From Streptomyces rugosispiralis (GTDB lineage Bacteria > Actinomycetota > Actinomycetes > Streptomycetales > Streptomycetaceae): 64,000 nt of DNA. Below, one piece after another: positions 46,080 through 54,376 of the stretch. A program made the translations under genes and the position numbers. Below the pieces are notes generated by a model. The model worked only from the letters and a program-made list of their open reading frames with translations, searched no databases and was not told the origin of the DNA. The DNA lies in contig NZ_JANIAA010000001.1 of NCBI RefSeq assembly GCF_024505145.1, forward strand, positions 62,001-126,000, in the 5' to 3' direction. How positions within the stretch are numbered: the first letter of the stretch is position 1; each line of letters opens with the position of its first letter.

Positions 46080-47156
46080 GTGACCATTCGACTAACGTTA
46101 CGCCCCTTGAGGCGCACGCTCCTGGCGACAGGGGCGACGGTCGCGCTCGGCGTGAGCGTCCTCACCGGCACGGCCCCGGCCTCCCAGGCCGCCGGCTCGC
46201 TGCCGTGCGACATCTACGCCTCCGGCGGCACGCCCTGCGTGGCAGCGCACAGCACGACGCGTGCGCTGTACTCCTCCTACAACGGCCCGCTGTACCAGGT
46301 CCGCCGTGCCTCCGACAACGCCACCCGGGACATCGGCGTCCTGAGTCCGGGCGGATACGCCAACGCCGCCACGCAGGACACGTTCTGCGCCGGCACGACC
46401 TGCCTCATCACCATCGTCTACGACCAGTCCGGCCGGAACAACCGCCTCACCCAAGCGCCCCCCGGTGGCTTCCCCGGCCCGGCCCCGGGCGGATACGACA
46501 ACCTCGCGAACGCGACGGCGGCGCCCACCACGGTCGGCGGCCACAAGGCCTACGGCATCTTCGTGGCTCCTGGCACCGGGTACCGCAACAACAACACCAA
46601 CGGCGTGGCCAAAGGTGACCAGCCGGAGGGGATGTACGCCATCCTCGACGGCACGCACTACAACGGCGGCTGCTGCTTCGACTACGGCAACGCCGAGACC
46701 AACAGCCACGACAACGGAAACGGCACCATGGAGGCCATCTACTTCGGGAACAACAAGGTCTGGGGCTATGGCGCCGGCAACGGACCCTGGATCATGGCCG
46801 ACCTCGAGAACGGCTTGTTCTCGGGGGTGAACCAGCGCTACAACGCCAACGACCCGACCATCAGCCACCGGTACCTGACCGCCATCATCAAGGGCGAGCC
46901 GAACCACTGGTCCATCCGTGGCGGCAACGCGCAGTCGGGCGGTCTGTCGACCTTCTACAACGGGCCGCGCCCGAACGTCCCCGGCTACAACCCGATGAAG
47001 AAGGAAGGGGCCATCATCCTCGGCATCGGCGGCGACAACAGCCACGGCGCCGCCGGCACCTTCTACGAAGGCGTGATGACATCCGGCTACCCGTCGGACG
47101 CCACCGAGAACGCGGTGCAGGCCAACATCACCTCCGTCGCTTACGGGAAGTCATAG
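46080..47156 (+). CDS. GH54-type alpha-L-arabinofuranosidase, catalytic domain only
   Basis: 358 residues; GTG start 6 bases after AAGGAG. Signal peptide cleaved after about residue 38 (SQAAG). The catalytic beta-sandwich has the diagnostic vicinal disulfide Cys198-Cys199 in GGCCFDYGNAE, nucleophile Glu206, and Asp241 as likely acid. The arabinose-binding CBM42 that follows in the fungal AbfB enzymes is absent: the protein ends with the catalytic domain. It follows the feruloyl esterase by 103 bases and closes the arabinoxylan set. Confidence 0.9.
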   Translation: MTIRLTLRPLRRTLLATGATVALGVSVLTGTAPASQAAGSLPCDIYASGGTPCVAAHSTTRALYSSYNGPLYQVRRASDNATRDIGVLSPGGYANAATQDTFCAGTTCLITIVYDQSGRNNRLTQAPPGGFPGPAPGGYDNLANATAAPTTVGGHKAYGIFVAPGTGYRNNNTNGVAKGDQPEGMYAILDGTHYNGGCCFDYGNAETNSHDNGNGTMEAIYFGNNKVWGYGAGNGPWIMADLENGLFSGVNQRYNANDPTISHRYLTAIIKGEPNHWSIRGGNAQSGGLSTFYNGPRPNVPGYNPMKKEGAIILGIGGDNSHGAAGTFYEGVMTSGYPSDATENAVQANITSVAYGKS

Positions 47157-47177
47157 GAGGCTGTCCGGATCACCACC

Positions 47178-47205
47178 TCCGGCCCCCGGGCACGCGGGGG
47201 CCGGA
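47178..47205 (+). terminator. Terminator after the GH54 gene
   Basis: TCCGGCCCCCG (47178-47188) and CGGGGGCCGGA (47195-47205) form a perfect 11-bp stem with a 6-base loop, 21 bases after the stop codon. It separates the xylan genes from the following minus-strand catabolic operon. Confidence 0.8.
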
Positions 47206-47343
47206 CCCGCTCTCGAGACGAGGCGGAGTTCAGCCGTCGACGGGCGGCCGATCCGCCCGATCACCACCGTGGAGCGATCACGAAGGTCCCCCCATCGACC
47301 CCGGCGGCAGTGGCGGATCGTCCCGTGCTGACGCAGCCACCCG

Positions 47344-48366
47344 TCACTGTGTGCCGCCCTTGGCGTCCGCGTCTTCGGCGGCCGCGTCCTCGATGGTGGC
47401 ATGGCTCCATACCGGTGTCGTGCCGCGCTCGACCACCGCACGGCGGACGCCCTCGTCGAAGTCGGGCCGGCGGATGGCATCCCTAGCCGTGGCGAGTTCA
47501 CGCGCAAGGCATTCGCTCAGCGAGGACTGGGCTCCCAGGCACAGCAGCCGGTCGGTCGTCACCACGCTCGACGGGCTGGCCGAAAGCAGGGCCGCGAGCG
47601 CCGCCTCGGCCTGCGGGTCCGTGAGGACACGCAGTTCCGCTTCCAGCTCGGCCAACGGGGTCTCGCCGAACACCTTCAGCACCGCGGCTGCCGGGGCCGC
47701 ACCCGGGGGATCGAGCGCGGGTGGCGCTCCGTGCGTCCCGTCCAGAGCGCTGATTCCCTTTCGTGTGAGGGCCTTCACCAGGTCGTCGAGGTGTTCCCGC
47801 GGCACATAGTGGGTCGCCAGGCCGCTGCGGAGGGCGCCCCCGGCATCCACTCGTGCGCCGGTGAGGCCGAGATAGCGACCCCAGCCGGGAGCGAGGCGCG
47901 GCAGAAAGTAACTCGCCCCGACATCGGGAAAGAAGCCGATGGAGGTTTCCGGCATGGCCAGAACGCTGTGTTCGGTGACGACCCGGTAGCCACCATGTAC
48001 GGAGAGCCCGAGCCCACCGCCCATGGCCACGCCGTCGAGCAAGGCCACGTAGGGCTTGGGATAGGAGGCGATGAACTCGTTGAGCGCGTACTCGTCGGCG
48101 AAGAACGCCATCGTCTGGTCCAGCCGCTGAGCGAGAACCTCCTCACGCATGAAGCGGATGTCGCCGCCCGCGCAGAAGGCGCGCGGTGACGTGCTGCGTA
48201 CGACCACGGTGTGCACGGTGTCGTCGTCCGCCCACCGGCTCAGCACCCGGGTGATCCCCGCGACCATGTCGGGAGTCAGGGCGTTGAGGGCTTCCGGCCG
48301 GTCGAGCGCGAGGTCACCCAGACCGGCCCGGACCTCGGCACGGATACGGGTGGTCGTAGCGGTCAT
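47344..48366 (-). CDS. Enoyl-CoA hydratase/isomerase-fold protein, 3-hydroxyisobutyryl-CoA hydrolase-like
   Basis: 340 residues of the crotonase fold. FCAGGDIRFM, VAMGGGLGLSVHG and PETSIGFFPDVGASYFLPRL match 3-hydroxyisobutyryl-CoA hydrolases, which release the free hydroxy acid from CoA. The ATG overlaps the preceding BKACE stop (ATGA), so translation is coupled. In this operon it probably hydrolyses the CoA thioester made by BKACE. It is last in the minus-strand operon. Confidence 0.88.
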   Translation of the reverse strand: MTATTTRIRAEVRAGLGDLALDRPEALNALTPDMVAGITRVLSRWADDDTVHTVVVRSTSPRAFCAGGDIRFMREEVLAQRLDQTMAFFADEYALNEFIASYPKPYVALLDGVAMGGGLGLSVHGGYRVVTEHSVLAMPETSIGFFPDVGASYFLPRLAPGWGRYLGLTGARVDAGGALRSGLATHYVPREHLDDLVKALTRKGISALDGTHGAPPALDPPGAAPAAAVLKVFGETPLAELEAELRVLTDPQAEAALAALLSASPSSVVTTDRLLCLGAQSSLSECLARELATARDAIRRPDFDEGVRRAVVERGTTPVWSHATIEDAAAEDADAKGGTQ

Positions 48367-49340
48367 GAGGCCGCCGGAATGCCGTGCACAGTGGCGTGGA
48401 CGGATCCGGGCAGGTCGGTGTTCGCACGGCCCTTGAGCGCGAGCAGTTCCCGTGCCTGGTCCGGAGTGGCGGGGGTGCGGCCCATCTCCGCCAGGATGCG
48501 CACGATCTTCTCCACCTGTTCGGCGTTGTTCCGTGCGAGCCGTCCGGCGCCGACGTGGAGGCCGTCCTCCAGGCCGACGCGTACGTGTCCGCCGAGCTGC
48601 GCCGCGTGGGTCGCGACGGCGAACTGGTGACGGCCCGCGCCGAAGGCGGAGAACAGATAGTCCTGGCCGAACAGGCGGTCCGCGGTGCGCACCATGTGCT
48701 GGACGTGATCCAGGTCGGGGCCGATCCCTCCGAGTACGCCGAACACACCCTGGATCAGGAACGGCGGCCGTACGAGGCCGCGCTCGACGAAGTGGGCGAG
48801 CGAGTACAGGTGGCCGATGTCGTAGCACTCGAACTCGAATCGAGTGCCGCGTTCTCCGAGGTCGTTCAGGACGGTCTCGATCTGGGTGAAGGTGTTGGAG
48901 AAGATCCTGTCGGCCGAGCCCAGCAGATAGTCGCGCTCCCAGCCATGGCGCCAGTCGCTGATCCGGCCCACGGCCGGAGCGAAGTTGAAGTTCATCGAGC
49001 CCATGTTCAGCGAGGCCAGTTCGGGGGCGAACGTACGCGCGGCCGCGAGCCGGTCGTCGAGGGTCATCGTCGCCGCCCCGCCGGTGGTGATGTTGACCAC
49101 GGCGTCCGAACCGGTCGCGATCGGAACGAGGAAGCGCCGGAACACCTCCGGATCCGAACTGGGCCGGCCGTCGAGCGGATCACGTGCGTGCAGGTGGAGC
49201 ACCGCGGCACCCGCGCCGGCCGCGCCGAGCGCCTGCGCGGCGATGTCCTCCGGGGTGAAGGGGAGCGCGTCGGACATGCTCGGTGTGTGGATCGAGCCCG
49301 TGACCGCGCAGCTGATGATGGTCTGGTCGACCGATTTCAT
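48363..49340 (-). CDS. BKACE-family beta-keto acid cleavage enzyme (DUF849)
   Basis: 325 residues. The zinc site HLHARD (His49, His51), the NITTGG loop and GGHVRVGLEDGL are the BKACE signatures. These enzymes condense acetyl-CoA with a beta-keto acid and yield acetoacetate and a new CoA ester; known members handle 3-keto-5-aminohexanoate and dehydrocarnitine. The substrate here is open. Its start overlaps the aldolase stop and its stop overlaps the next start (both ATGA). Confidence 0.92.
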   Translation of the reverse strand: MKSVDQTIISCAVTGSIHTPSMSDALPFTPEDIAAQALGAAGAGAAVLHLHARDPLDGRPSSDPEVFRRFLVPIATGSDAVVNITTGGAATMTLDDRLAAARTFAPELASLNMGSMNFNFAPAVGRISDWRHGWERDYLLGSADRIFSNTFTQIETVLNDLGERGTRFEFECYDIGHLYSLAHFVERGLVRPPFLIQGVFGVLGGIGPDLDHVQHMVRTADRLFGQDYLFSAFGAGRHQFAVATHAAQLGGHVRVGLEDGLHVGAGRLARNNAEQVEKIVRILAEMGRTPATPDQARELLALKGRANTDLPGSVHATVHGIPAAS

Positions 49341-50107
49341 GAAGGTCCTCCGTTGCCTCGGATCGTGTGCACGACCGAGGAAGCGGCCTCGGCGAGCATC
49401 GAGGTGTCGTTGCTGACGACGACGAAGTCGAAGCCCTGTGCCAGCAGGGCGGCGGCGCCCCGCGCCGTGGCGGTCGCCGCGCCGCAGGGGATCCCCGCCT
49501 CGTGAGCCGCGCGCAGCGCGGCGCCGCACAGTTCGGTCACCTCGGGTGCCGAGGGCGCGGCCGCCACGTCCAGGCCGATGTCCGCGGCGCCCACGAAGAG
49601 CGCGTCGACACCGTCGACCGCGGCGATCGCCGCGGCGTTTCCGACCGCCTCGCGGCTCTCGATCTGCGGAACGCACAGCGCGTCCTCGCCCGTGGCGAGG
49701 TATTCCTCGCGTGAGCGCAGTCCCCATCGCCCGGCCCGGCTCGTCCCGCCGGCCCCGCGGCGGCCGACCGGGGGAAAGCGGACCGCGGCCACCGCGTCGC
49801 GGGCCTGTTCCACGGTGTCGACGTGTGGAATCAGCACCCCCGCGGCCCCGGCGTCGAGCAGCCGCTGGATACCCGACGGCGCCCCGTCGGCGACCCGCAC
49901 CAGCGGGGTCGTTCCCAAGGCGGCCGCGACGGTGATCAGTTCATAGGCCGTCCGCAGGTCGAGTGGCGCGTGCTCCTGGTCCACGACCACGAAGTCGAAA
50001 CCGGCGTGTGCGGCGATCTGGACCGACTCCAGCGCGGGCAGCTTGGTCCAGGTGCCGATCCGGCCGCCGCCCAGCGGTGCCGCCCGGTCGCCGCCCAGCG
50101 GTGTCAC
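49337..50107 (-). CDS. HpcH/HpaI-type aldolase
   Basis: 256 residues; start GTG overlaps the stop of the bicupin gene (GTGA). The TIM-barrel motifs are FDFVVVDQEHAP with the catalytic His, PLVRVADGAPSGIQRLLDAG, CVPQIES with the metal-binding Glu, and FVGAADIGLDV with the Asp. It belongs to class II aldolases that cleave 4-hydroxy-2-oxo acids to pyruvate and an aldehyde. The N-terminus has a duplicated PLGG motif, possibly a slip. Confidence 0.92.
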   Translation of the reverse strand: MTPLGGDRAAPLGGGRIGTWTKLPALESVQIAAHAGFDFVVVDQEHAPLDLRTAYELITVAAALGTTPLVRVADGAPSGIQRLLDAGAAGVLIPHVDTVEQARDAVAAVRFPPVGRRGAGGTSRAGRWGLRSREEYLATGEDALCVPQIESREAVGNAAAIAAVDGVDALFVGAADIGLDVAAAPSAPEVTELCGAALRAAHEAGIPCGAATATARGAAALLAQGFDFVVVSNDTSMLAEAASSVVHTIRGNGGPS

Positions 50108-51030
50108 GGGGCCGCCACCTCCTCGGGAGCGGGGTAGTCGGCGGCGTTGAGCACCCAGCCGTCGCGGGCGGAGAAGTCGGCCCGGGGCGGGGAGAAGATG
50201 TCGATGAGCTGATTGCGGCCTTCCCCGCAGGCCCGTGTGGTGTGCACCGTCGGCGGCGGGATCACGGCCACCGACGGGCTGCCCACGACGCGGTGCTCGT
50301 CGGGGCGCCACTGGTCCATGTCGGTCGTCCACGGTGTCCGGATGTGGTGTTCGAACCGCCCGGACACCGCCAGGGAGCACTGCTGGAAATCGTCGTGGTG
50401 GTGTGGTGAGAGCTTGTTGCGGGGGCGCGGCCCGTCCAGCGGGTCGAGGAAGTTGACCATGAATGACCGCGTGCGGTAGATCCGCCCGAAGCGGCCGGGT
50501 TCGGCCGGGGCCTCGTCGGGGCGGTAGACCCGCAGCCGGTCGCCATCGGCCGGCGCGGGCCATGGCCGCAGTGGCGCGACCCGCGCGTGCAGCTCGGCGT
50601 AGTCGGCGGCGTTGACCGCCAAGGCGGCGAGGTCGGCGCTTCGGTGGTCGAACAGCCGCACCACCTCGGTATCGGCACGGGCATGAACCCGCGATGCTCC
50701 CGGCGGGACCACGATCATGGCCGTTCCCCGGGTCTCGCGGGTGTCACCGCCTGCCTCGACGACGACGTGCGCGTCATCCGAGGTGAGCAGGACCACGTAC
50801 TCGTCCTCCTGGCCGGTGCGCTCCAGCACCTGCCCGGCGCGCAGCCGGGAGAGCGCCACGACGAAATTCTGTCCCCGCACGACCCAGGTGCGGCCCGACT
50901 TCTCGTCGTCGATCTGCGGCGGTCCGTCGAACTCGGTGTACGTGGGGGCGGCGATGGGCGCGTCCGCCGGGGCGCCACTGCTCGGAGCGGACGTCGGCAG
51001 TGCAGCCCGCGGATCGGTCGGATCGTACAT
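50104..51030 (-). CDS. Bicupin protein of unknown reaction
   Basis: 308 residues with two cupin folds: an N-terminal one (about 40-130; GQVLERTGQEDEYVVLLTSD) and a C-terminal one (about 185-295) with HHHDDFQQCSLAVSGRFEHH and VHTTRACGEGRNQLIDIF supplying the metal ligands. The first 35 residues are Pro/Ala-rich. It might be an isomerase or a dioxygenase acting on the substrate before aldol cleavage. It is coupled to the aldolase and starts 33 bases after the DUF6282 gene. Confidence 0.75.
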   Translation of the reverse strand: MYDPTDPRAALPTSAPSSGAPADAPIAAPTYTEFDGPPQIDDEKSGRTWVVRGQNFVVALSRLRAGQVLERTGQEDEYVVLLTSDDAHVVVEAGGDTRETRGTAMIVVPPGASRVHARADTEVVRLFDHRSADLAALAVNAADYAELHARVAPLRPWPAPADGDRLRVYRPDEAPAEPGRFGRIYRTRSFMVNFLDPLDGPRPRNKLSPHHHDDFQQCSLAVSGRFEHHIRTPWTTDMDQWRPDEHRVVGSPSVAVIPPPTVHTTRACGEGRNQLIDIFSPPRADFSARDGWVLNAADYPAPEEVAAP

Positions 51031-51063
51031 GCGAGGTGTCCTTCTGTGCGGAGCCGCGGCGGC

Positions 51064-51957
51064 TCAGTCGAGGCCCAGCAGATGGGTGGGGTTGTCGACG
51101 ACCATCCGGCGGACGTCCTTCTCGTCGACACCGTGGTCGAGCAGTGCGGTCGTGACCTCGATGAACGCGTCGACGGGGCGGGTGCGGCCGATCTGGCCCA
51201 GGTCGGAGGCGAGGACCGTGCGCTCGACGCCCACGGCCTCGATCCACTCCAGGAGGACCTCGACCCCGAAGTGCGGATGGTCGTTGGCCAGGTACATGCC
51301 GACCTCGTGTTCCATGAACACACCGCGCCGGGACAGTTCCACGCCCTGTTCGAGGGTCAGGTCGCTGATGAAGTTCGGGTGGCTGGCCACCATCTTCCGG
51401 ACGCCTCGTTCGGCGCCCACGGCGAACAGTTCCGCCATGTCGTCGGGGTGCAGATGGCCGCCGTTGAGGATGGTGTCGGTCTCGGCGACGACATCGGCCA
51501 CCTGGACGACCTCGGGGCGCAGCCGCCCCTGCTCGTCGTGGATGAGCACCGGCACGGTCGTGAGCTCGACCGTACTGGTGGGGAACCCGCCGGCCAGGGC
51601 CGCCTCCGCGAACTGGATGTGCCGCCGCGAGGAGAACGTCGGGAACCAGACGATCTTGCCGCCCATCCGCAGGCACATCTCCACCGCGTAGGGGTTGATG
51701 CCGCCGACCTGGTTGTTCAGCACGATGCCGCCGTAGACCCGGGTGCCGATGCCCTCGAACGAGCGGTGGGCGGCCTGGAGGTCCATGACGGTGTTGTGGT
51801 GGTGGGACTTGGCCACGAAGGCGCGCATATTGATCCGGTCGCCGTCCCGGGCTCCGTCCACATGGTCGAACTCACGGGGGAACGGCCCCGGCCCGGAGTG
51901 GCAGTGCAGGTCGACCATGCCGTCGAGGATGCGGGCGACAGTGGGGCTGGCTTCCAT
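51064..51957 (-). CDS. DUF6282 metal-dependent hydrolase (amidohydrolase/PHP-like)
   Basis: 297 residues, ATG after AAGGAGAGG. Metal-ligand motifs run through the barrel: DLHCHSGP (17-24), VAKSHHHNT, GGHLHPDD, ASHPNF and LASDLGQ, the layout of an amidohydrolase-type barrel. It is the first gene of the minus-strand operon and divergent from the IclR regulator. In family context, ring opening or hydrolysis of a lactone or amide is the most likely reaction. Confidence 0.82.
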   Translation of the reverse strand: MEASPTVARILDGMVDLHCHSGPGPFPREFDHVDGARDGDRINMRAFVAKSHHHNTVMDLQAAHRSFEGIGTRVYGGIVLNNQVGGINPYAVEMCLRMGGKIVWFPTFSSRRHIQFAEAALAGGFPTSTVELTTVPVLIHDEQGRLRPEVVQVADVVAETDTILNGGHLHPDDMAELFAVGAERGVRKMVASHPNFISDLTLEQGVELSRRGVFMEHEVGMYLANDHPHFGVEVLLEWIEAVGVERTVLASDLGQIGRTRPVDAFIEVTTALLDHGVDEKDVRRMVVDNPTHLLGLD

Positions 51958-52024
51958 GGGCCTCTCCTTAACTCTTACGCCGCTGCCGACGATGCGCGAC
52001 CGCATGATGAATTGTCAATGCGCG

Positions 52025-52120
52025 ATGCGAACACGATTCCCGCCACCCTCCCCCACCGCGAGGCCCAGACCCGAAAATCCGGCGCATCACTTGTTCGCAT
52101 GGGTATTGCCGTGTTCGTAT
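52025..52120. promoter_or_regulatory. Three candidate IclR boxes (ATGCGAACA / TGTTCGCAT / TGTTCGTAT)
   Basis: ATGCGAACA (52025-52033) is the exact reverse complement of TGTTCGCAT (52092-52100), and TGTTCGTAT (52112-52120) repeats it 20 bases on. All lie in the IclR/DUF6282 divergent spacer, two of them near the IclR start. Confidence 0.6.
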
Positions 52121-52209
52121 CGACGTGGGTAGCGTCACCGCCGTTCCCGTACTCATCGGGCAGACTGCGTGATGTGAACAGCCAGTCCTCATTACGAACG
52201 GAGTCCCGG

Positions 52210-52986
52210 ATGGCGGAGAAAGACGACGAGGCACGGTCCGGCGGCGGGGAGATCCAGGCCGTTGACCGTGTGGCACAGATCCTGCGACTGTTCGGCCCGG
52301 AGACCCCGGAGCTGACGGCGGGAGAAGCCGCGGAGCGACTCGACCTCAACCGCACCACGGTCTACCGCTACTGCACCTCGCTGGTGGCGTCGGGGCTGCT
52401 GGAACGAGGCAGTTCCCCGGGGACCTTCGTCCCCGGTGCGCTGCTGCTGCAACTCGGTGCCTTCGGGCTCGGCAGGCGCAGGGTGGTCGACCTCGCTCCG
52501 GCCCACATGCGCGAACTGTGCTCACTGACCGGTCTGACCACCGTGCTGAGCCTGTGGGGTTCCACCGGCCCCATCGTGACCCGGGTCGAGGAGGACGCCA
52601 CCCGGACCGTCGTCGTCACCGTGCGCGTCGGCACCCAGCTGACGCTCACCGCGGCACAAACCAAGATCTTCCTGGCCCACATGTCCGACCAGCTCCAGGT
52701 CGACCGGCTGGTGGGCAGCCTCCCAGGCGACCAGCGGATCAAGCTGACGGAGGAGATCCGCGCACTCACGGGGACCGACCACGTCGCGATGAGCCCGGAT
52801 GGTTTTGGCGTGCACGCCATGGCCGCGCCGGTCTTCGACGAGTACGGCATCTGCGCCAGCCTCGCGCTGGTCGCCACCGACGATCTGCTCCCCCTCGAAC
52901 CCGACAGTACGACCGCCGGCCATCTGAGAAGCACCGCCCGCACGCTGAGCAAGGCCATGGGCGGTGACGTTCAGCTTCGGCGCTGA
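52210..52986 (+). CDS. IclR-family transcriptional regulator
   Basis: 258 residues. The winged HTH (about 18-78) has AAERLDLNRTTVYRYCTSLV; the effector domain (about 85-255) has the GFGVHAMAAPVFDEYG segment of IclR proteins. ATG is preceded by GGAG; an upstream in-frame GTG at 52174 is possible. It is between the two arms of the catabolic cluster and probably controls both, via the TGTTCG boxes. Confidence 0.9.
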   Translation: MAEKDDEARSGGGEIQAVDRVAQILRLFGPETPELTAGEAAERLDLNRTTVYRYCTSLVASGLLERGSSPGTFVPGALLLQLGAFGLGRRRVVDLAPAHMRELCSLTGLTTVLSLWGSTGPIVTRVEEDATRTVVVTVRVGTQLTLTAAQTKIFLAHMSDQLQVDRLVGSLPGDQRIKLTEEIRALTGTDHVAMSPDGFGVHAMAAPVFDEYGICASLALVATDDLLPLEPDSTTAGHLRSTARTLSKAMGGDVQLRR

Positions 52987-53023
52987 CCTGCCCCGGCCCC
53001 CGGGGCCCGATCGGAGGACATCA

Positions 53024-54376
53024 GTGTCCACGACAACCAACAGTCCCGCGGTATCCGCCGGCAGTCCCACGAAGGACCCCCGCCGCGCCGCCCTGCGCGG
53101 TGGGATCCTCGGCTACTACGCCGACCAGTTCGACATCTTCGTACCGATCATCACCCTCGCCCCGGCGATGATCTACTTCGAGCCGGCCGACACCTCACGG
53201 ACGACCGCGGCACTGATCACCGCCGCCGTCTTCGCCGCCACCCTGCTCGCCCGCCCCCTCGGGTCCGCGGTGTTCGGGCACTACGCCGACCGGGTCGGCC
53301 GGCGGATCACCACCATGGTCGCGGTCGCCGGATTCGGTGTGAGCACGTTCCTGATCGGGCTGCTGCCAGGCCACCAGCACATGGGGTGGTGGGCGATCGT
53401 GGCACTGATCGGGCTCCGCTTCGTCGGCGGCATCTTCCTGGGCGGGGAGTACGCCACCGCGGTGCCACTGGCCATGGAGTGGAGCCCCGCCCGTAGGAGA
53501 GGACTGGCCAGCGGGCTCATCACCTGCACCTCGCCCCTGGCCGTCGCCTCGATCGCCGGGCTCAGCCTGCTGCTGCTCAGCGTCATGCCGCCGGACGGCC
53601 TGCACAGCGCATACGTCCAGTGGGGCTGGCGCATCCCGTTCTTCATCGGCGGCCTGCTCGGCATCGTGCTCTTCTTCTACTACCGGCGCAACGTCGAGGA
53701 AGCCCCCGCCTTCGAAGCCGCCCAGACGACCGGATCGCCGCTGCGCGAACTGCTCGGCGGACGCCACCGTCGGGCTCTCGCCCAGGTCTTCACCCTCATG
53801 ACCGGGGCGTGGCTCCTCACCAACATCGCCGCCGCGGTCCTGCCCGCCACGCTCAAGTCCGATGTGGGGCTCACCGACCGCGCCGTGAGCATCGTCCTGC
53901 TGATCTCCTCGGTCGTCTGCGTCGGCTCCTTCGTCGGCTGCGCCGTACTCTCACAGCGCATCGGACGACGCCGCTTCTACACCGGTTTCGGCATCGTCGC
54001 CGCGGTCTTCGCCTCCGCCTGCTACGCGCTCCTCACCACGCTGGACGCGAATGACCTCGTGCTCGTCACCCTGCTGTCCGTCGGTGTGCAGATCTCCACG
54101 ATCTCGCTGTACGGCCCCGTCGCCGCCTACCTCACCGAACGGTTCCCGGCCGCGATCCGCGCCACCGGCTACGGAGTCGGATACAGCCTCGCCCTGGTCA
54201 TACCGGCGTTCTACGCCTTCTACATCAGCGGACTCGCCACGATCGTGGGGAACGCGCTGGCGCCCGTCGTCCTCATCGCACTCGGCGGCGCGCTCGTCGC
54301 TGTCGGCGGAGCACTCGGCCCGGAGACCAAGGACGTCGACATGACGGCGCACACGACGCCGGACACCGTCTCATGA
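53024..54376 (+). CDS. MHS-family MFS transporter
   Basis: 450 residues, GTG 5 bases after GGAGGA. About 12 membrane helices; motif GHYADRVGRRITTM between helices 2 and 3 and GGEYATAVPLAMEWSP are typical of metabolite:H+ symporters (proline/betaine, shikimate, citrate and alpha-ketoglutarate types). It probably imports the substrate of the cluster. Its stop overlaps the next start (ATGA). Confidence 0.9.
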   Translation: MSTTTNSPAVSAGSPTKDPRRAALRGGILGYYADQFDIFVPIITLAPAMIYFEPADTSRTTAALITAAVFAATLLARPLGSAVFGHYADRVGRRITTMVAVAGFGVSTFLIGLLPGHQHMGWWAIVALIGLRFVGGIFLGGEYATAVPLAMEWSPARRRGLASGLITCTSPLAVASIAGLSLLLLSVMPPDGLHSAYVQWGWRIPFFIGGLLGIVLFFYYRRNVEEAPAFEAAQTTGSPLRELLGGRHRRALAQVFTLMTGAWLLTNIAAAVLPATLKSDVGLTDRAVSIVLLISSVVCVGSFVGCAVLSQRIGRRRFYTGFGIVAAVFASACYALLTTLDANDLVLVTLLSVGVQISTISLYGPVAAYLTERFPAAIRATGYGVGYSLALVIPAFYAFYISGLATIVGNALAPVVLIALGGALVAVGGALGPETKDVDMTAHTTPDTVS

